A DNA stretch of 64,000 nucleotides from Achromobacter ruhlandii (GTDB lineage Bacteria; Pseudomonadota; Gammaproteobacteria; Burkholderiales; Burkholderiaceae_B). The notes beneath the pieces were generated by a model. That model saw only the letters and a program-made list of their open reading frames with translations, had not been told where the DNA came from and searched no databases. Positions 1 to 9,162 of the stretch are shown in pieces. The stretch is taken from contig NZ_CADIJL010000003.1 of NCBI RefSeq assembly GCF_902859695.1, forward strand, positions 372,001 to 436,000. The letters are read 5' to 3'. Numbering within the stretch: position 1 is the stretch's first letter; each line of letters opens with the position of its first letter. The position numbers and the translations under genes are program-made.

Positions 1-285
1 ACAGGAATAATCAGACAGATGCGCATCTGCCTCGGGCCGCGCCAGGTAGAAGGTGTAGACGTTTTCGTAGGTCTGGCCGAACTTGCGCACCAGCGTGTCG
101 GTGATCGCGGCCAGACCGTGTGACTCGGGCGGAAACGCGATGGCCTGCGTGCGCAGCGCCATCTTCAGGACGGCCTGCGGCGCGAAGGCGCGCGCCATGT
201 AATGCGGGCGGTTTTCGTCCTTGGCGTGAAAGTAATCGCGCAATACGGACTCGGTGCTGGCGGGAAACGACGAACCGGTGGACAT
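1..285 (-). CDS. NTF2-like (SnoaL-type) protein, N-terminal part only
   Basis: The reverse strand is open from an ATG at 283-285 to the window edge, giving 95 codons with no stop, so the C-terminus lies outside. The N-terminal segment (LRDYFHAKDENRPHYM, residues 15-30) and a helix followed by a beta-strand pattern ending in YENVYTFYL resemble the cone-shaped fold of nuclear transport factor 2-like proteins. No catalytic residues can be assigned from a fragment. It reads leftward and starts 23 bases beyond the stop of the LOG-family gene, which reads the same way and lies upstream of it, so the two may be co-transcribed. The family assignment rests on sequence character only and is moderately sure. 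Confidence 0.6.
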   Translation of the reverse strand, partial: MSTGSSFPASTESVLRDYFHAKDENRPHYMARAFAPQAVLKMALRTQAIAFPPESHGLAAITDTLVRKFGQTYENVYTFYLARPEADAHLSDYSC

Positions 286-307
286 TGCGGGCTTTCCTTG
301 GGGGCGG

Positions 308-910
308 TTAGGGGGCGCGATGCTCGGGCTTGACCGGCTCGAACCACTTGGAGACGTTGGGCGGCTCATAGATGGCGTAGCGGTCCAGCAACGTGGCGGG
401 ATCGCTTTCCACCACCAGCATGTCGCGGTGCTGGGGGCGCATGAAGGCTTCCTCGACGGCGTGGTCGACGAACTGCATCAGCGCATCGTAGTAGCCGGCG
501 ATATTGAGCAGGCCGCAGGGTTTGCTGTGCATGCTGAGCTGGGCCCAGGTCCAGACCTCGAAGAATTCCTCGAGGGTGCCGGCGCCGCCTGGCAGCGCGA
601 TGAAGCCGTCGGCCTTTTCCATCATCATGGCCTTGCGCTCGTGCATGTTCTGCACCAGGTGCAGTTCGGTCAGGCCGCGATGGGCCTGTTCCTTTTTCTG
701 CAGCAGTTCCGGGATCACGCCGATCACGCGGCCGCCGCCGGCCAGCACCTCGTTGGCGATGACGCCCATGATGCCAACGACCGAGCCGCCATAGACCAGG
801 CCGAGGTCGCGCTTGACCAGTTCACGGGCCAGCACGCGGGCCTGTTCCAGGTATTCGGGGCGCGCGCCGGGATTGGAGCCGCAATAAACGCAGATGTTCT
901 TCAGGGTCAT
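308..910 (-). CDS. LOG-family protein (TIGR00730, cytokinin riboside 5'-monophosphate phosphoribohydrolase-like)
   Basis: This is a 200-residue Rossmann-fold protein of the lysine decarboxylase-like LOG family. The family signature PGGAGTLEE is at residues 107-115, and the paired catalytic-arginine segment MHERK is at 89-93. An N-terminal nucleotide-binding strand with CGSNPG is at residues 10-15. Characterised members hydrolyse nucleoside 5'-monophosphates, releasing a free base from ribose 5-phosphate. The bacterial role is often purine or cytokinin-like nucleotide turnover, and lysine decarboxylase activity is a historical misannotation. The length is typical. The ATG at 908-910 is the natural start because the conserved N-terminus follows directly. 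The product is confidently placed in the family, but its substrate is unknown. Confidence 0.9.
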   Translation of the reverse strand: MTLKNICVYCGSNPGARPEYLEQARVLARELVKRDLGLVYGGSVVGIMGVIANEVLAGGGRVIGVIPELLQKKEQAHRGLTELHLVQNMHERKAMMMEKADGFIALPGGAGTLEEFFEVWTWAQLSMHSKPCGLLNIAGYYDALMQFVDHAVEEAFMRPQHRDMLVVESDPATLLDRYAIYEPPNVSKWFEPVKPEHRAP

Positions 911-1138
911 ATGGAGCTACTTATTGTCGGGCCCGTTACAGATTGCGTCACGGGCCGTCCGGGAAGCCGATAGTTTACGAGAAGCGCCGGGCGGGTTTCT
1001 GGCGCGTCGCGGGAAGGCCAGATCCGGCGCCATGGGCAATGTTTGGACACAGCATCTTTTTGCGTGGCCGGTAGACTGGGTTGTTCGGAACGACTGGAAG
1101 TCCAGCGTCGTATTGCCAACCCAAAAGGAGCTAACGAT

Positions 1139-1699
1139 ATGGAAAACACGACCCGTAACCGCGAACAGGCAAGCCGCCCCTTCGACATGGATGTGAAGGC
1201 GATCCGCGCCAAGGCGCGCCAGGACATCGAGTCCGGCGCCGTCACCGATACTTATCGCGCCGACCGCAAGACCGTGCTCAAGCTGCTGAACGAGGCGTTG
1301 GCCACCGAGATTGTCTGTGTGCTGCGCTACAAGCGCCACTTCTTCATGGCCCGCGGCCTGAATGCCGAGCCGGTGGCCGCGGAATTCGCCGAGCACGCGG
1401 CCCAGGAGCAGGATCACGCCGACAAGCTGGCCGAACGCATCGTGCAACTGGGCGGCGAGCCGAACCTGTCGCCCAAGGGCCTGCTCGAGCGCAGCCACTC
1501 CGAGTACATCGAGGGCGCCACGCTCGAGGAGATGATCAAGGAAAACCTGATCGCCGAGCGCATCGCCATCGACAGCTACCGGCAGATGATCGAGTACATC
1601 GGCGAACAGGACTCCACCACGCGCCGCCTGCTGGAAGAGATCCTGGCGGTCGAGGAAGAGCACGCCGACGACATGTCGGATTTCCTGGCCAAGCACTGA
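1139..1699 (+). CDS. ferritin-like (bacterioferritin-type) di-iron protein
   Basis: A 186-residue all-helical protein with four-helix-bundle metal ligands: Glu57 in helix A, Glu90 and His93 (ExxH) in helix B, Glu140 in helix C, and Glu172 and His175 (ExxH) in helix D. That pattern is the ferritin/bacterioferritin ferroxidase centre, so iron oxidation or storage is likely. No classical haem-axial methionine is evident. The start at 1139 follows a good ribosome site (AAGGAG, eight to nine bases upstream). An in-frame ATG further upstream would add a Cys/Trp-rich stretch and has no ribosome site. The gene stands alone; the 228 bases before it contain no recognisable element. Confidence 0.85.
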   Translation: MENTTRNREQASRPFDMDVKAIRAKARQDIESGAVTDTYRADRKTVLKLLNEALATEIVCVLRYKRHFFMARGLNAEPVAAEFAEHAAQEQDHADKLAERIVQLGGEPNLSPKGLLERSHSEYIEGATLEEMIKENLIAERIAIDSYRQMIEYIGEQDSTTRRLLEEILAVEEEHADDMSDFLAKH

Positions 1700-1798
1700 A
1701 GCGTTGCCGGCCCGCGCCGCCCGTTGCGGGGCACGGGCGCGGGTAGCGCCAGCCTGTCGACGCGGGCCGGCTTGCCGTGGCACGCCGGCCGGCGGCGG

Positions 1799-2185
1799 TC
1801 ACGCGCGGCGCGCGGCAGCCGCATCGTGGCGGCGCGCCGCCGCATCCAGTTGCGCATGGTGCGTCTCGGCCCAGCGATCCAGCGCCACCAGCGCCACATT
1901 CAACGATTCCCCCAGTTCTGTCAGGTGATAGCGCACGTGCGGCGGCACCGTGCGCATGTCTTCGCGCCGCACCAGCCCGTGGCGCTCCAGCTCGCGCAGG
2001 GTCTGCGTCATCATCTTCTGCGAGATGCCGTCCAGCCTGCGCAGCAGTTCATTGTTGCGCAGCGGACCGCGCGCCAGCGCGGGCAGCACCAGCGGCACCC
2101 ACTTGCCCGAGATCAGCTCGAGCGCGCGGCGCGACGGGCAGGCGGCGTCGAATACGTCGGCGGCAGCGGGGGAGGCGACAGCCAT
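1799..2185 (-). CDS. HxlR-family winged-helix transcriptional regulator
   Basis: A 128-residue protein with the HxlR pattern: an N-terminal Cys (residue 16, ACPSRRALELISGKW), then the winged helix with LRRLDGISQKMMTQTLRELERHGLV and a wing ending in VRYHLTELG. HxlR regulators sense aldehydes, redox or other small molecules and usually control a divergent neighbour. Here the neighbour is the small multidrug resistance-type exporter that starts 96 bases away on the other strand, and the gap holds an inverted repeat. The C-terminus is Ala/Arg-rich and unremarkable. The family call is secure; control of the exporter is inferred from the arrangement. Confidence 0.9.
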   Translation of the reverse strand: MAVASPAAADVFDAACPSRRALELISGKWVPLVLPALARGPLRNNELLRRLDGISQKMMTQTLRELERHGLVRREDMRTVPPHVRYHLTELGESLNVALVALDRWAETHHAQLDAAARRHDAAAARRA

Positions 2186-2200
2186 GGTGAATCCTTTATG

Positions 2201-2234
2201 GTTACCAAAAGGTGCGTACTTGTGTCTGGGTAAC
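2201..2234. promoter_or_regulatory. putative HxlR operator, inverted repeat
   Basis: GTTACC (2201-2206) and GGTAAC (2229-2234) are exact inverted repeats 22 bases apart in the 95-base gap between the divergent HxlR regulator and the exporter. Binding by the HxlR protein is inferred from position; the half-sites are short. Confidence 0.4.
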
Positions 2235-2280
2235 TATAGGCCCTAAGCTGGCCGCGTTCCCATAATCGAAGGAGGCCGCG

Positions 2281-2598
2281 ATGGCCTGGTGGATCCTGTT
2301 GGCCGCGAGCGGCGTGGAAATCGTGATGGCGCTGGCGTTGAAGTACGCGGACGGCTGGACGCGGTTCTGGCCCAGCGCCATCGGCATCGCCGCGGCCCTG
2401 GGCAGCATCTTCCTGCTGACGCTGGCGATGCGGCACTTGCCCGCTGGCACTGCCTACGCGGTGTGGACCGGCATCGGTTCCGTGGGCATCACGGTGCTGG
2501 GGATCGTGCTGTTCGGGGATTCGCCGTCCGCCGCGCGCCTGGCGTGCATCGCGCTGATCGTGGGCGGCGTGGCGGGGCTGAAGCTGCTGGAAGCCTGA
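2281..2598 (+). CDS. sugE: Gdx/SugE-type small multidrug resistance exporter
   Basis: A 105-residue protein with four hydrophobic helices and the invariant membrane glutamate Glu13. The segment PAGTAYAVWTGIGSVG (residues 58-73) is characteristic of the SugE/Gdx branch of the SMR family rather than EmrE. Well-studied Gdx members are guanidinium/proton antiporters, and some also export quaternary ammonium compounds. A GGAGG ribosome site precedes the ATG by about six bases. The gene is divergent from an HxlR regulator. No guanidine riboswitch fits in the short leader, so regulation is more likely protein-based. The exact substrate is uncertain. Confidence 0.88.
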   Translation: MAWWILLAASGVEIVMALALKYADGWTRFWPSAIGIAAALGSIFLLTLAMRHLPAGTAYAVWTGIGSVGITVLGIVLFGDSPSAARLACIALIVGGVAGLKLLEA

Positions 2599-2636
2599 AG
2601 GCAGCCGGCGGCGGTCGCCGCCGGCTGGCAGGATGC

Positions 2637-3953
2637 TTAGATCGTGTCGGCCCAGAGGTCGTATTCGTCGGAGTCGGTGACGCGCACGCGCACCATGTCG
2701 CCGGCCTTGAGGACGCGGTCCGAACTGACGTAGACGCAACCGTCGATTTCCGGCGCATCGCCGGCGCTGCGGCCCACGGCGCCGTCTTCATCCACCTCGT
2801 CGATCAGCACATCGATCTCGCGGCCGACCTTGCGCGCCAGGCGCGCGGTGGAAATCGATTGCTGCAGTTCCATGAAGCGTTCCCAGCGTTCCTGCTTGAC
2901 CTCGTCCGGCACCGGATTGTCGAGCAGGTTGGCGGGCGCGCCTTCCACCGGCGAATACTGGAAACAGCCGACGCGGTCGAGCTGGGCTTCCTGCATCCAG
3001 TCCAGCAGGTACTGGAAGTCTTCCTCGGTTTCGCCGGGGAAGCCGACGATGAAGGTCGAGCGGATGGTCAGGTCGGGGCAGATCTCGCGCCACTGCTTGA
3101 TGCGCGCCAGCGTCTTGTCCTCGAATGCCGGACGCTTCATGGCCTTGAGGATGCGCGGGCTGGCGTGCTGGAACGGGATGTCCAGGTAGGGCAGGATCTT
3201 GCCCTCGGCCATCAGCGGAATCACTTCGTCCACGTGCGGATACGGATACACGTAGTGCAGGCGCGTCCAGACCCCCATTTCGGACAAGGCCGTACAGAGT
3301 TCGGTCATGCGGGTGCGCACCGGGCGGCCGTTCCAGAAGCCGCTGCGGTACTTGACGTCGACGCCGTAGGCGCTGGTGTCCTGCGAGATCACCAGCAGTT
3401 CCTTGACGCCGGCCTTGACCAGGCGCTCGGCTTCGCTGAGCACGTCGCCCACCGGGCGGCTGACCAGGTCGCCGCGCATCGACGGGATGATGCAGAAGCT
3501 GCAGCGGTGATTGCAGCCTTCCGAGATCTTCAGGTAGGCGTAGTGGCGCGGGGTCAGCTTGACGCCCTGCGGCGGCACCAGGTCGAGGTAGGGATTGTGG
3601 TCCTTCTTGGGCGGCGCGGCGTCGTGCACGGCGCGCACCACTTCCTCGTATTGCTGCGGGCCGGTCACGGCCAGCACGCTGGGGTGCACGTTGCGGATCA
3701 CCGATTCCTCGACGCCCATGCAGCCGGTGACGATGACCTTGCCGTTCTCGGCCAGCGCTTCGCCGATGGCTTCCAGCGACTCGGCCTTGGCGCTGTCGAT
3801 GAAACCACAGGTGTTGACCACCACGACGTCCGCGTCGTTGTACTCGGGCGTGACTTGGTACCCTTCGGTGCGCAGTTGGGTCAGGATGCGTTCGGAGTCG
3901 ACCAGGGCTTTGGGACAGCCCAGGCTGACAAAGCCGACTTTGGGGGAAGACAT
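2637..3953 (-). CDS. rimO: ribosomal protein S12 methylthiotransferase RimO
   Basis: A 438-residue radical-SAM methylthiotransferase that adds a methylthio group to the conserved aspartate of ribosomal protein S12. The N-terminal UPF0004 domain has cluster cysteines 13, 49 and 78. The radical-SAM motif C147-x3-C151-x2-C154 sits in [19 protein letters not shown]-terminal TRAM domain follows ([16 protein letters not shown] through the end). [12 protein letters not shown] and the overall length favour RimO over MiaB. The ATG at 3951-3953 begins the conserved [13 protein letters not shown]; an upstream in-frame ATG adds 13 unconserved residues. The gene converges with the exporter gene, leaving about 38 bases between the stops. 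Confidence 0.95.
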   Translation of the reverse strand: MSSPKVGFVSLGCPKALVDSERILTQLRTEGYQVTPEYNDADVVVVNTCGFIDSAKAESLEAIGEALAENGKVIVTGCMGVEESVIRNVHPSVLAVTGPQQYEEVVRAVHDAAPPKKDHNPYLDLVPPQGVKLTPRHYAYLKISEGCNHRCSFCIIPSMRGDLVSRPVGDVLSEAERLVKAGVKELLVISQDTSAYGVDVKYRSGFWNGRPVRTRMTELCTALSEMGVWTRLHYVYPYPHVDEVIPLMAEGKILPYLDIPFQHASPRILKAMKRPAFEDKTLARIKQWREICPDLTIRSTFIVGFPGETEEDFQYLLDWMQEAQLDRVGCFQYSPVEGAPANLLDNPVPDEVKQERWERFMELQQSISTARLARKVGREIDVLIDEVDEDGAVGRSAGDAPEIDGCVYVSSDRVLKAGDMVRVRVTDSDEYDLWADTI

Positions 3954-4102
3954 GGAATACCTCGGTGGGCGCGAGCCGGCGCCAATGATCAAATACTGCG
4001 CAATTTTAGCGCGGCAGGGCGGGGGGCCGTTATTTTAGCGGGTTGCCGCAATGGCATTCCGCTGATATGCGTCCCCAATATTCGTCAGGAAAGCGCCGGT
4101 TA

Positions 4103-4735
4103 TCAGCCGCCGCTGCGGCGGTACAGCGCCAGGGTGCCAGCCAGCCCGATCATGAGCGAGCCGCAGACCCGGTTCAGCCAGCGCAGTCCCGAGCCCTGGA
4201 AGGCGCGCACCAACTGCGCGCCCAGGGTGGCGTAGGCCAGCATGGTCAGGATGTTCATCAACGCCAGCACGCCGGCCACGGTGGCGTATTGGGGCAGCAG
4301 GGGCGCCTGGGTGTTGATGAACTGCGGCAGGAAGGCCGACATGAACAGCAGCGCCTTCGGATTGGTCAGCGCCACCACGAAGCTGCGCAGGCCCAGCTTC
4401 AGGCCCACGGGCCGGGCGGCGCCGGGTTCGGCGGCCGGCAGCACCAACGCGGCATCCGAGCGCAGCATCTTCCAGCCCAGGTAGGCCAGGTAGGCGGCGC
4501 CCGCCCACTTGATGACATGGAACGCCACTTCGGAGGCTGCCAGCACCACGCCCAGGCCGGAAGCCACCGCGCCCACCAGGATGAAGTCGGCCAGCACCGC
4601 GCCGCCCATGCCCCAGCAGGCGGTGCGCACGCCATGGCGCGAGCCGTTGCTCATGGCGAGCAGCACGGTGGGGCCGGGCGTCACGATGGCGACGGCCGAG
4701 GCCAGGATGAACAGCAGCAGCGTGGCGGTGGACAT
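4103..4735 (-). CDS. LysE/RhtB-family translocator
   Basis: A 210-residue inner-membrane protein with about six hydrophobic segments. It has the LysE-family signature near the start (TPGPTVLLAMSNG, residues 19-31) and the conserved NPKALLFMSAFLPQF further on. Family members export amino acids or small metabolites by proton exchange. The substrate is not predictable. It is divergent from rsmB, with 130 bases between the starts. This is the first of three LysE-type paralogues in the window; the others are near 59.5 and 60.9 kb. Confidence 0.87.
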   Translation of the reverse strand: MSTATLLLFILASAVAIVTPGPTVLLAMSNGSRHGVRTACWGMGGAVLADFILVGAVASGLGVVLAASEVAFHVIKWAGAAYLAYLGWKMLRSDAALVLPAAEPGAARPVGLKLGLRSFVVALTNPKALLFMSAFLPQFINTQAPLLPQYATVAGVLALMNILTMLAYATLGAQLVRAFQGSGLRWLNRVCGSLMIGLAGTLALYRRSGG

Positions 4736-4865
4736 GGCGGGCTCCGTGGCAAGCGGCCAGTGTGACGCGCCCGCCGCGGTTCGTCCAGCGCCCGGCGCGG
4801 CCCCTCGGCGGGGCGAGCGGGCCGCGCCGGGCTACCATAGCGGTCTTGTCCTTTGATTTGCTGCC

Positions 4866-6203
4866 ATGTCCACGCGTTCCGACACCCCTCATCTGGCCCC
4901 GCCGCTGTCCACCGTCCTGCTTTCCAGCGCGGGGGTCGTGGAGGAGGTCCTGGACGGCCGTTCGCTGACCGAGGCGCTGGCCGACGTCGATGGCGCCCTG
5001 CGTCCCGCCGCGCAGGCGGTGTCGTTCCACGCCATGCGCTACCTGGGCTGGGCCGACGCGGTCGGCCGCGAGCTGGTGCAGCGCTATCCCAATGTGTTGT
5101 TCGAATCGCTGCTGCTGGTGTCGCTGACGCTGCTCAAGGCCGAGGGCGAGGCCGCCTCGGCCCTGCCCGGCATGCCGGTGTACGCGCCGCACACGGTGGT
5201 GGACCAGGCGGTCACGGCCGCTTCCAGGAACCGCGGCCTGGCCTCGTTCAAGGGCTTGCTCAACGCCTGCCTGCGCCGCTTCCTGCGCGAACGGGCAGCG
5301 CTGGAGGCCGCCGTGGCCGACAGCCCCGAGGCCGAATGGAACCACCCGGGCTGGTGGGTCAAGCAACTGCGCGTGGCCTATCCGCGGCAGTGGCAGGACA
5401 TCCTGCGGGCGGCCAATGTGCCGGCGCCGCTGACGTTGCGGGTCAACCGACGCCGCGCCAGCCGCGATCAGGTCCTGGCCGCATTCCACGACGCGGGCCT
5501 GGTCGCCGAGCCGGTGGGCCAGGCCGGCCTGGTGCTGGCCTCGCCGCGCCCGGTGACCCAACTGCCCGGTTTTGCCGAAGGCTGGTGGTCGGTGCAGGAC
5601 GCCGGCGCCCAGTTGGCCGCCGAACTGCTGGCGCCCAAGGATGGCATGCGGGTGCTGGACGCCTGCGCCGCGCCCGGCGGCAAGACCGCCCATCTGCTGG
5701 AGCTGGCCGATATCGACCTGCTGGCCCTGGATGCCGATGCCGACCGCCTGGTCCGGGTCGGCCAGAATCTGGACCGCCTGGGCCTGGCCGGCGAGCACGT
5801 GCGCTTGCAGGCCGCCGACGCCGCGGACCTGGATTCCTGGTGGGACGGCAAGCCGTTCGACGCGGTGCTGGCGGACGTGCCGTGCACCGCCTCGGGCATC
5901 GTGCGGCGCCACCCCGACATCCGCTGGCTGCGGCGCGAGAACGACCTGCGCCGCACCGCGACGCTGCAGGCCCGCATCCTGGACGCCCTCTGGCGTACCG
6001 TGGCCCCCGGCGGCCGCCTGCTGTATGTCACCTGTTCGGTGTTCCCGATCGAAGGCACGCGCCAGGCGCTGGAATTCCTGCAGCGCCATCCCGAGGCCAC
6101 GCGCCTCGATGCGCCCGGCCAACTGCTGCCAGTTGCGGTCGATGCAACACCCGTGGCACAGCACGATGGGTTTTTCTACGCCTTGTTTGCCAAGCAGTCC
6201 TGA
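4866..6203 (+). CDS. rsmB: 16S rRNA m5C967 methyltransferase RsmB (Sun/Fmu)
   Basis: A 445-residue RsmB-type RNA cytosine-5 methyltransferase. Residues 10-150 form the NusB-like RNA-binding domain. The Rossmann methyltransferase domain has the SAM motif DACAAPGGK at 265-273 and the two catalytic cysteines Cys340 (ADVPCTASGIVRRHPD) and Cys390 (VTCSVFPIEG). The length matches the family. It heads a rightward block in which the DUF4390, ntrY, ntrX, trkA and trkH genes follow with small gaps or overlaps, a common betaproteobacterial order. The 130 bases upstream are shared with the divergent LysE gene. Confidence 0.93.
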   Translation: MSTRSDTPHLAPPLSTVLLSSAGVVEEVLDGRSLTEALADVDGALRPAAQAVSFHAMRYLGWADAVGRELVQRYPNVLFESLLLVSLTLLKAEGEAASALPGMPVYAPHTVVDQAVTAASRNRGLASFKGLLNACLRRFLRERAALEAAVADSPEAEWNHPGWWVKQLRVAYPRQWQDILRAANVPAPLTLRVNRRRASRDQVLAAFHDAGLVAEPVGQAGLVLASPRPVTQLPGFAEGWWSVQDAGAQLAAELLAPKDGMRVLDACAAPGGKTAHLLELADIDLLALDADADRLVRVGQNLDRLGLAGEHVRLQAADAADLDSWWDGKPFDAVLADVPCTASGIVRRHPDIRWLRRENDLRRTATLQARILDALWRTVAPGGRLLYVTCSVFPIEGTRQALEFLQRHPEATRLDAPGQLLPVAVDATPVAQHDGFFYALFAKQS

Positions 6204-6221
6204 ATCGCCAAGAATAGGGGC

Positions 6222-6833
6222 ATGACAGGGTTTCGGTGTCGTATGTCCATCATTTCACGTTCATTTCTGGGGTTATTGTTCGCATTTGCCGCGCTGTCAT
6301 TGGCGCCGGCGGGTCAGGCGCACGGGTCCGAACCGAAGGTGGTGCGCGTCGAGCCGGTGGTGCGTGGCGACAAGCTTGAAATCGACGCCGACATCGAATT
6401 CGAACTGAACCAGCAGTTGCGCGATGCCGCCCAGCGCGGCGTGCCGCTCTATTTCACCGCCGACCTGACCATCACCCGCGAGCGCTGGTGGTGGTTCAAC
6501 AAATCCCTGGTGGACACCTCCCGCACCTGGCGCGTGATCTATAACGCGCTGACGCGCCAGTGGCGTGCCGGCGTGGGCGAGCTGTCCTTTCCGGTGGCCT
6601 CGCTGGACGACGCCATGAGCGTGATCCGCCACGTGCGCAATTGGCAGGTGGCCGATGCCGACGATTTCGACGAAGGCGTGGTCTACGGCGGCCAGTTCCG
6701 GCTGCGGCTGGACACGTCCCTGCTGCCCCGGCCGTTCCAGGTCAATGCGCTGAACAGCAGTTCCTGGATCCAGGGCACGCCGTGGACCGATTTCTCGTTC
6801 ACGTTGGGTGACAAGGAGCAAGACCCCTCATGA
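6222..6833 (+). CDS. DUF4390 exported protein
   Basis: A 203-residue protein with a cleavable signal peptide (hydrophobic SFLGLLFAFAALSLAPAGQAHG near residues 12-33). The rest is a beta-rich periplasmic domain of the DUF4390 type, including the aromatic run RERWWWFNKSLVDTSRTWR. Its function is unknown. It sits between rsmB and ntrY and overlaps ntrY by four bases (ATGA), which implies translational coupling to the sensor kinase. A second in-frame ATG at 6243 is possible; 6222 is preferred because a weak purine-rich site (AATAGGGG) precedes it. A role in sensing or stabilising the NtrY sensor is only a guess from linkage. Confidence 0.85.
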   Translation: MTGFRCRMSIISRSFLGLLFAFAALSLAPAGQAHGSEPKVVRVEPVVRGDKLEIDADIEFELNQQLRDAAQRGVPLYFTADLTITRERWWWFNKSLVDTSRTWRVIYNALTRQWRAGVGELSFPVASLDDAMSVIRHVRNWQVADADDFDEGVVYGGQFRLRLDTSLLPRPFQVNALNSSSWIQGTPWTDFSFTLGDKEQDPS

Positions 6834-9151
6834 GGCTGCTGCTTCGGCTGGCCTTGATGGTCGGCGCCGTGAGCGGCCTGGCGTTGCTGGGCCTGCTGGC
6901 GTGGTCCACCGGCAATGCCTCGCGCTTTGCCCGCTATTACGACACCCTGTTGATCCTCAACGGCATTTTCGCCCTGGCGCTGTTTATCTGGGTGGTGGCG
7001 CTGACGGTGCGGCTGGCGCGGCAGATCCGCCGCCGGCAGTTCGGCGCCCGGCTTACCGCGCGGTTTTCGCTGGCCTTTGCCCTGATCGGCGTGGTCCCTG
7101 GCGCGCTGATCTATACCGTCTCGGTGCAGTTCATGTCGCGCTCGATCGAGTCCTGGTTCAACGTGCGGGTCGACAGCGCGCTCGAGGCCGGCCTGAACCT
7201 GGGGCGGGCCGCGCTCGATTCGCTGCTGGCGGATCTGGATGCGCGGGCCCGCTCGATGGCCGCCGAACTGAACCGCAATTCCGACACCGGCGTGACGCTG
7301 GCCCTGACCCGCCTGCGCGAAGCCAACGGCGTGCAGGAAGCCATGGTTTTCACTGGCAGCGGCCGCATGGTCGCGTTCTCCACCAGTCAGTACGGACAGT
7401 TGCTGCCGGCCATGCCGCCGCCCACCGTCATGAACCAGTTGCGCCTGTCGCGGGGTTACTCGGCCGCCGAGGCCGACGATCCGGTCAAGCCGGGCGTGGA
7501 CGGCGGCCTGCATCTGCGCGTGGTGATCCCGCTGACCGGCCCGGACCGCTACGACAACCTGCTGGGCGCCGCGTCCGAGCCGCGCTGGCTGCAGTTGCTG
7601 CAGCCGGTGCCCGAGCAGATCGCGCACAACGCCAACCTGGTGCAGCAGGGCTTTCGCGACTACCAGGAACTGGCGCTGTCGCGGCTGGGCCTGCGCAAGC
7701 TGTACGGCATCACCCTGACCCTGGCGCTGCTGCTGGCCGCGTTCGGCGCCATTGCCGTGGCGTTGTCGCTGTCCAAGCGGCTGGTGCGGCCATTGTTGAG
7801 TCTGGCCGGCGGCACCCAGGCCGTGGGCGTGGGCGACTACCGGCCGCTGCCCGAGCCGCCCGAGCGCGACGAGGTCGGCCAGTTGACCCGCTCGTTCAAC
7901 GCCATGACGCGCCAGCTCGACGAGGCCCGCCGCATGGTCGAGAGCAACCGCCAGCAACTCGAGCGCTCCAACGTCTACCTGGAAAGCGTGCTGTCGAACC
8001 TGTCGTCCGGGGTGCTGGTGTTCGACGAGTCCTTCCGCGTCACCACCGTCAACCAGGGCGCCCAGACCATCCTGCAGGCAGACCTGCGCTCGGTGATCGG
8101 GCGGCCGCTGGAAACCGTGGATGGCATGCTTGAATTCGCGAATATCGTGCGGCAGGCGTTTTCCACCCACGCGGCGGTGGGCTCCGAGCGCCAGCACTGG
8201 CAGCAGCAGTTCGAGATCGCGCCCAAGCAGGGCGACACACCCAATGGGCCGCAGCCGCTGACGCTGCTGGCGCGCGGCACGCACCTGCGGGTCGATGGCC
8301 GGGGCAACGGCTATCTGGTGGTGTTCGACGACATCACCGAAGTCATTTCGGCCAACCGCACCGTGGCCTGGGGCGAGGTGGCCCGCCGCCTGGCCCACGA
8401 AATCAAGAACCCGCTGACGCCGATCCAGCTGTCCGCCGAGCGCCTGGCGATGAAGCTGGAAGGCAAGTTGCCGCCGGCCGAGGCCCAGATCGTCGAGCGT
8501 TCCACCAACACCATCGTCAACCAGGTGGCCTCGCTCAAGCAGATGGTCGACGATTTCCGCGAATACGCCCGCACGCCGCCGGCGGTGATGCAGCGCATCG
8601 ACTTCAACGCGCTGGTGGCGGACGTGCTGTCGCTGTACGGCTGGGAGCCGGACGGCGCGCCCTCGGTGCGCTCGGCGTCCGGCAAGGCGCTGAACCTGGA
8701 TGTCAGCCTGGGCGCGGACCTGCCGGCCATCGAGGGCGATCCGACCCAGCTGCGCCAGGTGATCCACAACCTGCTGTCCAACGCCCGCGACGCCATTGCC
8801 GAGAAGGGCGGGGAAGGCCGGGTCAGCGTCACTACCCAGCTGATGCGCAGCGAGCAGCCCGACCGCGCCGACCAGCAGGCCCTGCGTTTCACGGTCGCCG
8901 ACACCGGCCCGGGCTTCCCGCCGCAGGTCATGCAGCGCGCCTTCGAGCCCTACGTAACCACCAAGTCGCACGGGACTGGGTTAGGATTGGCAATCGTACG
9001 CAAGATCGTCGAAGAGCATGGCGGGCGGATCGACCTTGCCAATCGCAAGGAAGGAGGCGCGCGGATTTCCATCTTGTTGACCCGGCTCGCTCCCGGGGCC
9101 GATACTATGGACGCGCCCGCGCAAGAAAAGGATAATGCGGCTACGCAATAG
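6830..9151 (+). CDS. ntrY: NtrY-like membrane sensor histidine kinase
   Basis: A 773-residue sensor with two N-terminal membrane helices, a third near residue 80-100, a long extracytoplasmic loop, and another helix around residue 295-315. It then has a HAMP domain (SKRLVRPLLSLAGGTQAVG), a PAS-like domain and a HisKA domain with His523 in RRLAHEIKNPLTPIQLS. The HATPase_c domain shows N- and G-boxes (LLSNARDAIAEK and GTGLGLAIVRKIVEEHGG). The architecture matches NtrY. The partner regulator begins 11 bases downstream. NtrY/NtrX pairs are linked to nitrogen metabolism, respiration or envelope properties in proteobacteria; the signal here is unknown. The trkA-trkH genes directly downstream raise the possibility of an ionic or envelope cue. 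Confidence 0.92.
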   Translation: MRLLLRLALMVGAVSGLALLGLLAWSTGNASRFARYYDTLLILNGIFALALFIWVVALTVRLARQIRRRQFGARLTARFSLAFALIGVVPGALIYTVSVQFMSRSIESWFNVRVDSALEAGLNLGRAALDSLLADLDARARSMAAELNRNSDTGVTLALTRLREANGVQEAMVFTGSGRMVAFSTSQYGQLLPAMPPPTVMNQLRLSRGYSAAEADDPVKPGVDGGLHLRVVIPLTGPDRYDNLLGAASEPRWLQLLQPVPEQIAHNANLVQQGFRDYQELALSRLGLRKLYGITLTLALLLAAFGAIAVALSLSKRLVRPLLSLAGGTQAVGVGDYRPLPEPPERDEVGQLTRSFNAMTRQLDEARRMVESNRQQLERSNVYLESVLSNLSSGVLVFDESFRVTTVNQGAQTILQADLRSVIGRPLETVDGMLEFANIVRQAFSTHAAVGSERQHWQQQFEIAPKQGDTPNGPQPLTLLARGTHLRVDGRGNGYLVVFDDITEVISANRTVAWGEVARRLAHEIKNPLTPIQLSAERLAMKLEGKLPPAEAQIVERSTNTIVNQVASLKQMVDDFREYARTPPAVMQRIDFNALVADVLSLYGWEPDGAPSVRSASGKALNLDVSLGADLPAIEGDPTQLRQVIHNLLSNARDAIAEKGGEGRVSVTTQLMRSEQPDRADQQALRFTVADTGPGFPPQVMQRAFEPYVTTKSHGTGLGLAIVRKIVEEHGGRIDLANRKEGGARISILLTRLAPGADTMDAPAQEKDNAATQ

Positions 9152-9162
9152 GTGGATGCTTT

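Noticed and set aside
2186-2280. Guanidine riboswitch before the Gdx/SugE gene
   Set aside because: The leader is under 100 bases, shared with a divergent regulator, and shows no guanidine aptamer motif.
2289-4235. A 648-codon open frame on the forward strand across sugE and rimO
   Set aside because: It is opposite to rimO, which has full radical-SAM motifs; its translation is His/Ala/Asp-rich low-complexity typical of high-GC antisense frames.
6683-8971. A 762-codon reverse-strand open frame
   Set aside because: It lies antisense to ntrY; composition (Gln/His/Arg-rich) is that of a shadow frame in GC-rich DNA.
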